Positions 26,201 to 38,200 of a stretch of 64,000 nucleotides of DNA are shown here, piece by piece. The notes under the pieces were generated by a model, which did no database searches, was not told where the DNA came from, and saw only the letters and a list, made by a program, of their open reading frames with translations. Positions within the stretch are counted from its first letter, which is position 1; the number at the start of each line of letters is the position of its first letter. Source of the stretch: Ctena decussata (Eukaryota; Mollusca; Bivalvia; Lucinida; Lucinidae); NCBI GenBank assembly GCA_963989385.1, contig OZ022509.1, positions 53,026,271 to 53,090,270 on the forward strand. Reading direction: 5' to 3'. Both the position numbers and the translations under genes were made by a program.

Positions 26201-29200
26201 GGCAGTCTACCATGTGTTCAAGTTCGATTAAACGATATGTAAATTTTGTAAACGTTTACCAGATATACACGAACTGTTACCCTTTATCCGTGTACACGTA
26301 GAATCCCCAGTGGTGCTATTCAGATGAAAGCGGTGCAGGTAAAAAATTAGGTCACTACCTCAAATCGTAGAAAAATCTTGTGTACACTCTAGAGGGCACT
26401 GTTTTTATCCAATTCATGAAGCTTAAACAGACTGTTCAGTTTTATGAAATCTGAGACAGGTTTGTAAGTTGGTCTTGTCAGGTCAAAAACTAGGTCACTA
26501 AATCAGATATGAGAAAAATCTTGAGTACACTCTAGAGGGCACAGTTTTGATTCAGTCTTTGTTCAAAAAATTTATTTCTATGTAATTTAGGACATGGTGC
26601 CCTAGTGACCTCCTTTATTAACCAGTTTGTTACCAGTATAACTTCACAGCTATATTGGACTTGTTTGACTTCAAAATCTGCACTCATCTAAAAACACTGG
26701 TTTAAGGTTTGTAACAAATGAGTGAAGTAACAAACTGTGTCTGTTGACAGTAAGATCGCAGGTGAGCTACAGGACCATTGGTCCTCTTGTTAAGTCTCGC
26801 TATAGTAAATCATCGTTTAACGAATCGATTCACCAAAGAACATAGAGATACTTTTAGTTGGACAAAAAGGTTTTCTTTTTTGCAGGGACAGTGTTACAGT
26901 GACCTCTTCCCACATATGGCAGATGAAAATAACAGAATATATTAATGTTGCTCATTGCTGTTCAGATATTATAAGCAAATCTTAATTGTTCTCCTTCCGA
27001 ATTTACTCATCTACACTGAAGTTATACTTTGCAGCATAATAGTAAGAAAAAAAACAAGAAAAGAAAGACGGAACAAGTTACGTATACAACTATTCATTGA
27101 GAATTTACAAAGTCTTAATTTTCAATACCCTTGACCAGTAATACAATATTTCTGAACAGCAATAATCAAACAATAGAGGAAGTGCATACCTATACATGCA
27201 AAGGAAGGGCTAACCTAAAAAATTTACTGCATTTCATCTCCATGACTTTGTATAACCATTGTTTAGCAATAAATATTGTTGTATACTTCTTATTCATGAT
27301 ATCATACAGCTAATCAAATTACTCTTGTCCAAGTATTTTAAATACTGTTAGATAATACAGAATTTTGGCAATATCCAGACAACAATTAAAGAAGCTAACA
27401 CACTGAAAATCGTCTGACTGAAATTTGTCTTTCGTAACAGCTTTAGTCATTGATAGTCACAACTAAATATTTGTATCAACAGAATGACAACTAGAACTCC
27501 AACAAGATGATGACAGAATGCTGTTTGCGTTAAAAACAATTTCCATTTCTATAATCCTTAAATTTTCATATTGTTAATATGTTGCAATGTATTCGATGGG
27601 GGCTGTGTAAACGGATCACGTAGATAACAATTTAACATGCAAGTTATGATCACAGAAGCCACATGTTTTCTAACCTATGAAAAGCGGTTACTGTGCAAAG
27701 AGGCTGTTGGCTGAAGAAGCGACTGACAGCATAGCGATAATGGTGTTAATGCCGGTCACCCGAGTTGATACTGCTTTTGATTGCTTCACATGGCAGTCAC
27801 AGTCATTTGTATGTAAGGCAGTTGAATGGCTCAATGAATCAGCACAGGTAGCAAAATTGATTTTATCCCTATTATTACTCTAAACCTAAATAGTGAAAGT
27901 TACATCATATATCAACTTACATGTATACTTATTTCATTTGATGCCTAAAATTAAAAATAAATTCATTTTTACGAAGTCACTTTTATGTGAAACTGAGGTC
28001 GAACTGCTTCAGCTGTAACGATCTATGTGCGTATTGCTGAACCCTTGTGTATTTCAAAGAGCTAAATTTACCATCTGAATACCAGTGGTAAGGTTACACT
28101 ACAACAATGAATGCTTTATGCCGCCCGGGAACTAATATTGTGGTAACAGGTTACTCAAAAATCTGATCCTCAGACATATTACAAACATATAACGTAATGT
28201 TACTGTTAGACTACCTTTCAAATATCCACTATCCGATATTTTTTTTTAAGTTTGAAAACACATAACATTGGTGTTTCTTCATATTAACATGTACAGCAGT
28301 GTCAACTTAAGACATTCCGTAATGCAGATAACATTGAAAGACTACAGCAATTGATGTTAGGTTTCTTAGATTTTCTCGTCATTTAGTAGGTTATATTCGT
28401 TAAAAAAAAAGATATATTCTGTCCTCATTTTATATTTCCACTGCTAAGTACTACCTAACTAATCTCGGCTGGGCATGATTTGAATAAGTGTGATGGAGCA
28501 TGTATAAATTTCAGTCCACCAATTCAGCGATTTAGCCTCAATTTGTTTTTTTTTTTTTTTTCGTATTTTTGTCATGGTTAAATACGTTACATATGTATTG
28601 TGACGGCTGACTGGTGTTGTAGGATTTTAGTCTTTTTATGTATTCCAATATAAAAATAGACATATTTGTGATCTTAACTTTCTGTACACTTCAATTCTTT
28701 CAATTTTCTCCTTATATTACATGTATATAGGAATAAAAGGAAAAAACGTCAAATACAATGTTAGCTACGTTATACGGATTTTTCAACGTAATTTTGACAT
28801 GTCAAGTACTTTGAAACAGCGATTTATGTACCAGCCTACTAAACCCAACATTATTTAGGGCGAATACTTACAAGTGTGTAACAATGCGTATTTTCTATTA
28901 TAACGTGAAAATATTAATTTGATAAGACGTACTTGACGTCGAAGTTAAACATTATTACCCCAACGTTCAGAGGGCTAACATGTGTCATTTTGTTTCTGAT
29001 ATAATGTAATTTTAGAAAATTATAGGGTACAAAACTCCCCTTGGGTGTGTGGGTGGGGAGGAGGGGGAGAGAGGGGTTTATGGCCAGCTCAAGGTCTACT
29101 AGCTGATGAAAGTGTTCAAAGATACATGTACCATGTACACAAAAGATCATTAGGGCTGCAACTATTTATTTGTTATTATTTTCTAAGAGACAGCGAAGAA

Positions 29201-32200
29201 CCTTGATAAATGGTATTGTAATGAACTCTCTTATACGTTAATGTTATTTGCATCACTACTAGCAATAGCTAATGACCAAAAACAAACCAGAATGTATTTT
29301 TCTTATATTCGAAGATTATTTCATGAAGACACTGTTAACAAAAGAAAAACAAACTGTTTTATCTTCAAATTATATGATTTTAAAGAAAAAAAGTCACAGG
29401 TAACATTTATATGCGATAGTTACGGCCAAGGGGCTATCAGAAATAGTGACAGATATGCGTTCAACATATTGTCCCAGCCATCCTTGCTGTTTCGATAGTC
29501 TGACAGAGGCATTTTACATTATGCTGTTGTTTTTAATTCCCATATTGTTATTCAAACATTTGAATTATATGGCAATAAATAATTAAAACACGGAATATTT
29601 TGTAAGTGGGTACTGTGTTCAACAGCCTATTTCTCCCTAAGTATAAATGATATGAAAATAATAATTGCTGATCTGAAAAGATGAATAAATTGCCTTTAAG
29701 ACAGTAACAAAGGTAAGGTCTAATACGGAAAGGAAAACTTACAAAAAGAAAATACCTTGAATGAAAACAGCAATTACTGGTGTGTTGTTTATTTATTTAT
29801 TTATCTATTCATTTGCAAAGACAAATATCACGTATTTAACGCCACGTAAGCTAAAATGATCTTTAAAACATCTTAAAGTGTAGCTACTGTATTCTTCTGT
29901 TAGAAAATATTCTAATTTTAAACGTGTGAATGAGACTTCCGTGCTTTTGTAACTTTCAATATTTTCATATTATGTTTCCTGTTTTGATGGGTAACGTTTT
30001 TAACAAGCTGTTACAGCATATTGCTTCCATTGCCAGAGGGCTAACATGCAAAATACTTGTAAGACATTGGGCATTATGTAAATCATGATCTTTAAACTTC
30101 CTACGGAGAGGAGGTGGGGAGGAGGTAACCATAGATGGCTTGTGGCCCAGCAAGTGATAATTGAGATATGAAATATTTTCTAAGAGTGTAGTGTTTTCAA
30201 CATCCTATTTCTCCCAAAGTATAAAAGATAAGATAATAATATTGACTGAGTCGAAAAAATAATTAAATTGCCTTTTAGACAGAAACAAACCTATGGTCTA
30301 ATACGGAAAGAAAAACTTACAATAATAAATTATTTTGGATAGAAACAGCAATTTTAATTAAATGTAAAGACAAATGTAACGTATTTAACGCCATGTGAGC
30401 TAAAATTATCTTTCAAAGAGCATACTTTGTTGCTCTAGGTCACGTGACCTGTTGTGACCGTTTCTGTTTTAGCTGAATATTGTCGCTTGAATAGTGCTCT
30501 ATCAGTAAAAAATGATAACATTACCCAGTCTTTATTATTTATTTTTGTACCCGCTTCTATTTCAAAATATCCCCTGGGGTGGTCGGGTGGTGCGATGGTG
30601 CTGCGTGTAACTTCCAGTGCCGGGGCGTCCTAATAACTTGGATGATAGTAGGGTAAGGGCTTACTGTGCTTGTAGTAGATGCGGGTCGGGTATGTTTGGA
30701 CATTTCTTCTCTTGTCTATCATTTCTCTCTTCTTTCCCCCTCTCTTTGGGAGACTGCCCGATATAGACTGAAATACTGCCTCAAAGGGCCGTTAAACCAA
30801 AAACAACCAACCAACCAACCGTTAAACCCAAAATAATCAATCAAAATATCCCCTACTTTTTGTGAGCAGAATAGTTTTTTTTTCTATTTAATTGTCCCCC
30901 AATATCCGAAAGTAGACTGTGGCACATAAATGATGTTGTTGCTCCAAAACTTGTGGAGGTTTTTGGTTGGTTGGTTGTGTTGGGTTTGACGGCCCTTTGA
31001 GACAGTATTTCAGTTTATATCGGGCCGTGTCCCAGAGAGAGGGAGAAGAAAGAGAAACGACAGACAAAAGAAAAAATGTCCAACAACCCCCACCCGCCCT
31101 ACTGCAAGCACAGTAGGCCCTTGCCCTACTATTAGCCAACTCAGTAGGACGCCCCGGCACTGGAAGTTATTAGCAGCACCATCGCACCACCCGATCCCCC
31201 CTGGGGAGGCTTAAACGTAAAAACGTATAAACTCTCGGTAAAAACAAGAACACCAGTTAAAAGTACTTATGAGCACGCATTCACTGCGCTTAATTCTATA
31301 TACGCATTTGTGAACAGTTATCTTGAAAAAAAGTAACCACGAAGCAATCCTTGTACTGGAAGTTTCAGTATTTCCTGTGACGTGAAAACCACGTGATCAT
31401 CTACCCTATTGCTAGTGTGTCAATTTGGCGGGCATAACTTCTAAAATTGCCATGAGTTTTAAACTTGTTTCAGCTTGCTGACCTTAAAATGATTAAATTT
31501 GATGACTATCGAGCAATTTTGCCAAAAAATTCATGAATTGACAAAATCGAAAATTTTGGTGAAATTGCTCTTATGGATTTCTGACCACTTTGATTTTGAG
31601 GGTAGTGTGAATCGAACCCTGGACTTGGTCAAGACAAAGGCTATAGATTCAGACTTTATGTGTACAAAACTTGCAAAATGAATAAAATGGAAGGTAGAAA
31701 TGATTTATTTTACCAAATGTTTAAAATGTTCCAGAAGTCGGAGGGTAAGTTTGACCCCTTAATTCTTTTTCGGGTACAGATGAAGCCTCAGTGAACAGAA
31801 TGAAATAATAGTTACAAGGCTTGCTTTGGGTGTGGCAACAAATGCAGACGTAATACATATCTGATTTATTTTTCAACCATTTTGTTTCAGCTACCACCAT
31901 ACGATACGGTTATACAACAAGTAGGTAGCCCATTCTACATTGTAAGTATTGATCGTATAGTAAGGATAATGTTAAACAGAGCAATTTGTGTATTGTTTTA
32001 ATTCAAGTATATAAAGTAACAAGATAAGCATTGATCAAGAATTAATGGATTTATCCCATATTCTGCCCTATATGGATGTGTGTTTTGTAATATGTCTCTA
32101 GGTGAAGAGATGACAATAACATTCGTGAATATGACTCGAGTGACCTATGTCAGTAGGCACCCGCACCCGTAATTTTGACACTGTGTAGCGACAATGACCT

Positions 32201-35200
32201 ATCTCAAAATTGAGCTGTCCAATTTGGAATTCCAAAAATGAACCGCGGTCAATTTTGAGATTGACCTGATTCCAAAACAGTTACCAACATGATGCAATGT
32301 TTGTTCGTGTGTATTAAACCGCAAGTAGATCTATACTGAAAAAACGAAAGTTTCGAATATCTGCGTCTGTTTTCGATAAAATTTCTGGTAATTAATACCT
32401 AGTGAAGGGAGGTTGGGGCGGAGGTTTAAATCGGTGTTTGCTGGATCCAAACATCAGCTTCTGCAATGGTTCGAATCAGTTAGTTAGTTGTTCAGTCCGC
32501 GTGAAGGCTTTCTACCTCTTCACTGAATCATCATTTGACACAAAAAAAATCACAGATAAAAACTTTGACGAAGTTTAGATGAGGAGTCGACAGAAACAAC
32601 GTGCTTCAACACCTGGACATCCCATTTGTGAACTACGAAATCACCGTTTGTGAAAATTACATTAACGCTCCCGAGATGGGAAAGGCACGTGACAGTGTCG
32701 CGAAAAAGACCACAAAACATTATATTGGTATTTAATTGGAGGAGGTGCTACTCCTTTTTAAACTGAGAAAAGATCATAAAGGTGCGCTAACTGAATGTTT
32801 CGAGCCACTGCAGAAGCAGTGGGCGAGATGTGGATCCAGTAAAACTAGTTTAAGCCCCCCGCCCCGGCCTTCCCCAGTTATCTTTTACCGATCGTTCCAT
32901 GGCGGTACTTCTTCCTCAGTGTTACATGTTTTATGTCCACTTGTCTATGGTCTCTAGCAGCCTGGTCACCTGAATAGCTGCCTATTTTGCTTTCTGTTTT
33001 GACTTTTATTTGTAATTAAAACTCAAAAATAGGTACAAATAGATGTTTCTGCTGTTTTAGTTAGGGTAGCTGAATGACCACCTGTTTGGGAAAAAGCTGT
33101 TCATTCGGTTTACCGCGCGTGTCTTTGTAGGGTTTGTACGTCAGGCATTATTTGCACAGATCGAAATTTTAATGGTATCAAATGCTATACATTGTGTTGG
33201 GATTTTACCTCTTTTGACAGTTTGGCTAAATGTTTTTGGTCTGAGTGTATGTATTAAATGATAATGTTTTTATGGTGACATGTTTTGAAGGCCCATGCTA
33301 ACTTAGGTCTGGGTATCTGATGGCTTTATGGTACATTAATAAGAATAGTTTCACGGGAATCTGCTTGGAGAGCTGACCTCGTCGTTGTTCGCTTCGCTTG
33401 TCTTGTTTTGCTTTGTGTGCCAACTTCATGTTTTATTTTTCCTTTCCCATTTGATGTTTAGGACAGGGGCCGTATTCATAAAGCCACTTAAGTCGTTGCT
33501 ATGCGGTTGCTAAGGCTAAATATCTATAAAGGAGATTCCCTACAACTACGAAATTTGGTCTGGAGGAACAGTCTTACAAAGACTGTTCCTCCAGACCAAA
33601 TTTCATAGTTTAGGGAATCTCCTTCAAAGAAATTTAGCCTTAGCAACAGCATAGCAACCACTTAAGTCGTTTTATGAATACGGCCCCGGGATGTGGTTAA
33701 CTTTTCAGTTTGTTTCTGATCTTCGCCTTTACTATCTCCTTTACTGTTGATCCAGCGTTGGTGAACTTTTTTGGCGGGAAAACTCAGATTCTTTTTATTT
33801 GTATCACTTGGCACCGAATTGCGAAAAGTCTTAACAAATTATCAAACATTTCGATTGCTACCTTGAAATATACTAAACAACGACACAGATCGTCCAAACA
33901 TTGACCCAGTTATCTTCTTGTATATATTCAGCAGTTCAGTATCTTATAAAAAAACAGAATTGCAAAAAGTTTCAGGTTTAAATGGTTATTAATACAGAAA
34001 CATCATTCAATATTACGATTGAAATATTCAAACAGAAAAAACTACCCCACTGGTCCAAACAAACTATCAGACGTTGCATGGGAATACAGGAAGTGTACGA
34101 GAATACAATAACTACCACTACTATCCTGAAATATTGTACTACCACATAGACAATCCCAACAATGACCCAGTTGTTATACATTTTCGGCAATTCAGTTATA
34201 GGGTAAGTTTTTATACATGTCATTTAAACCGGTTTCATGCACGAACGACCCTGTTTACATAATGAGCACGTTTGGACTAGTTACTTGGGTAAACTCGAGA
34301 AATACCCAGGTATTCCTCCGGCTACTCGGAGATATGCAGATAAATAGAATCTATCATTGGTATCCGATGAGCACAGGGAAATCCCAACCCTCGGGCACAC
34401 GGGGTGTGTCGGAAACGAGGCTTGCCGAGTTTCCGAAACACCCCTTGTGCTCGAGGGTTGGGATTTCCCTGTCCACATCGGAGACTAGTGATTAATTCTT
34501 TTTTAGCTCACCTGAGCACGAAGTGCTCAGGGTGAGCTTTAAGGATACCCTGATGTCCGTCGTACGTGTGGACGGACGTCCGTCAACTTTTGCTTGTGTA
34601 CACTCTAGCGGGCACAGTTTTGATCCAATCTGTATGAAACTTTGTCAGAATGTTAGTCTTTATAAAATCTCGGCCAAGTTCGAAACTGGGTCATGTCGGG
34701 TCAAAAACTAGGTCACTAGGTCAAATCTTAGAAAAACCTTGTGTACGCTGTAGAAGGCACAGTTTTCATCCAAAGTTCATGAAACTTTGTCAGAATGTTT
34801 ATCCGCATAATATGTAGGATAAGTTTGAAACTGGGTCATGTCGGGTCAAAAACTAGGTCACTAGGTCAAATCATAGAAAAACCTTGTGTACGCTCTAGAG
34901 GACACAGTTTTGATCCAATCTTTCTGAAACTTTGTCAGAATGTTTATCTCCATAAACTCTAGGCCAAGTTCAAAACTGGGTCATGTCGGATCAAAAACGA
35001 GGTCACTAGGTCAAATCTTAGAAAAACCTTGTGTATGCTCTAGAAGGCACAGTTTTCATCCAAAGTTCATGCCTTGTGTACGCTCTAGAGGACACAGTTT
35101 TGATCCAATCTTTATGAAACTTTGTCAGAATGTTTATCTCCATAAACTCTAGGCCAAATTCGAAACTGGGTCATGTCGGGTCAAAGACTAGGTCACTAGG

Positions 35201-38200
35201 TCAAATCTTAGAAAAACATTGTGTACATTCTAGAAGGCACGGTTTTGATCCAAAGATCATGAAACTTTGTCAGAATGTTTATCCTCATAATATTTAGTAC
35301 AAGTTCGAAACTGGGTCATGTCGGGTCAAAAACTAGGTCACTAGGTCAAATCATAGAAAAACCTTGTGTACGCTCTAGAGGACACAGTTTTGATCCAATC
35401 TTTATGAAACTTTGTCAGAATGTTTATCCTCATAAACTCTAGGTCAAGTTTGAAACTGGGTCATGTCGGGTTGAAAACTAGGTCACTAGGTCAAATCTTA
35501 GAAAAACCTTGTGTACACACTAGAAGGCATAGTTTTCATCCAAAGATCATGAAACTTTGTCAGAATGTTTATCCTCATTATATTTAGGACAAGTTCGAAA
35601 CTGGGTTTCGTCGGGTCAAAAACTAGGTCACTAGGTCAAATCATAGAAAAACCTTGTGTACGCTCTAGAGGACACAGTTTTGTTCCAATCTTTATGAAAC
35701 TTTGTCAGAATGTTTATCTCCATAAACTCTAGGCCAAGTTCGAAACTGGGTCATGTCGGGTCAAAGACTAGGTCACTAGGTCAAATCTTAGAAAAACCTT
35801 GTGTACATTCTAGAAGGCACGGTTTTGATCCAAAGTTCATGAAACTTTGTCAGAATGTTTATCCTCATAATATTTAGGACAAGTTCGAAACTGGGTCATG
35901 TCGGGTCAAAAACTAGGTCACGAGGTCAAATCATAGAAAAACCTTGTGTACACTCTAGAGGACACAGTTTTGATCCAAGCTTTATGAAACATTGTCAGAA
36001 TGTTTATCTCTATAAACTCTAGGCCAAGTTTGAAACTGGGTCATGTCGGGTCAAAAACTAGGTCACTAGGTCAAATCTTAGAAAAACCGTGTGTACGCTC
36101 TGGAAGGCACAGTTTTCAACCAAAGATCATGAAACTTTGTCAGAATGTTTATCCTTATTATATGTAGTATAAATTTGAAACTGGGTCATGTCGGGTCAAA
36201 AACTAGGTCACTAGGTCAAATCATAGAAAAACCTTGTGTACGCTCTAGAGGACACAGTTTTGATCCACACTTTGTGAAACTCTGTCAGAATGTTTATCTC
36301 CATAAACTCTAGGCCAAGATTGAAAGTAGGTCATGTCGGGTCAAAAACATGGTCACTAGGTCAAATCTTAGAAAAACCTTGCGTACGCACTAGAAGGCAT
36401 GGTTTTGGTCCAATCTTCATGAAACTATGTAAAAATGTTTATTGTCCTTATATCTAAGCCCCCTATGAAACTAAGTTAGGTCGGGTCAAAAACTAGGTCA
36501 CTAGGTCAAATCTTAGAAAAACTTTGTGTTCACCCAAGAGGGCACAGTTTTGATCCAATCTTCATGAAACTCTGTCAGAATGTTTATCTTTATGAAATCT
36601 AGATCAAGTTTGAAACGTCATGTCGGGTCAAAAACTAGGTCACCAGGTCAAATATAAGGAAAACCTTGTATACGCTCATGAGTGCACAGTTTTGATCCAA
36701 TCTCAGTGAAACTTTGTCAGAATGTTTATTCTTACAATATCCAGGCCAAGTTTGAAACTGGGTCATGTCGGGTCAAAAACTAGGTCAAATATTAGGAAAA
36801 CCTTGTGTACGCTCTAGAGGACACAGTTTTGATCCAATCGTTTTAAAACTTTGTCAGAATGTTTATCGTCACAATATTTAGGCCAAGATGTAAGTAGATC
36901 ATGTCACGTCAAAAACTACGTCACTAGGTCAGATATAAGAACGACCTTGTGTACACTCTAGAGGGCACAGTTTTGATCCAATCTTCATGAACCTTTGTCA
37001 GAATCTTTATCCTCAAGATATCCAGGCCAAGTTTGAAACTGGTTCATGTCAGGTCAAAAACTAGACTAGGTCGTGCACACCCTAGAGGGCACAGTTTTGA
37101 TCCAATCTTCATGAAACTTTGTCAGAATGCTTATCTCCATAAAATCTAGGTCAAGTTTGAAACTGGGTCATGTCGGGTCAAAAGCTAGGTCACTAGGTCA
37201 AATCTAAATTAAGTTATGCTGCAAGAATCAGAACTAACATTGCAATGATGCCAGCCACAACTCCTTGGAATACATTAGTTTCACCACAGTGAGATAATGA
37301 TGCTACCATTCTATCATCTGTCTTTGCTTAGTTCAGTCTAGTTCAAATCCATCAAAGGAACTCAACATGCACGGGAACTTTTCGGAGAAGCGACTCTGCC
37401 ATTTTCAGCTCACCTGAGCCTTACAGTATTGGTGTTAGCTGCCTCTGTAATCCATCCATAAACATTTTCAAACATCTTTGAAACCACTGGGCAGACTAAA
37501 CTCAAATTTCATATGGAGCCTGCACATGGGTCAAAGGATTGAAAGTTCGTCAAATGATCTTGGTCACATGACCAAGGTGGCTGCCATTCCCATGTATGGT
37601 AAAAACTCTTATAAATCTTCACCAGAGCCAGTGAACTGATTAATGCTCAGGTGAGCGATTCAGGGCCACCATGGCCCTCTTGTCTTACATACCATAATAG
37701 TTATTTCAAATTGAACGGGGAACTATTATTCCATGCGAACGTACGCAAGCGTAAGTAGTATTATGACGTAACGTCAACGTTATTTCAGTTGGTAACATCT
37801 TCAAAATTGCGACACCTTTGACCGTGTTTGTGTGAAACATTGACTATTTCGGAGTTGTTGGGGTTTTTTTTTCTATTTTAAGACAAACAGATAATGATGG
37901 ACTTATAAAGAATGAATTTCTTTGAGGAAATTCATTGAGGAAATTCATTGCTTTAAAAATAATGCATAAAGTATAGAATCGCCGAGTCGGACTTATCGCA
38001 TTTCATTGAGCGAGTAGTGATACGCAGAATTCAAGCGCGTGTGAGCTGTCCCAGCCCATGGACAAGACAGAATTTTCCAGCACTGCTAAAAATAGAATAA
38101 ACCCGGCTCGTTGGTAAGAAATACATATTTTTGAGTAGCCCGAGAAATACCTGGGTATTGCTCGGGTTTGCCTAAGTAACTATGCCGAACGTGCCAAGTA

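Noticed and set aside
34700..37205. CRISPR-like array
   Set aside because: Units are 145 bp, repeated across their full length without unique spacers, and the DNA is eukaryotic.
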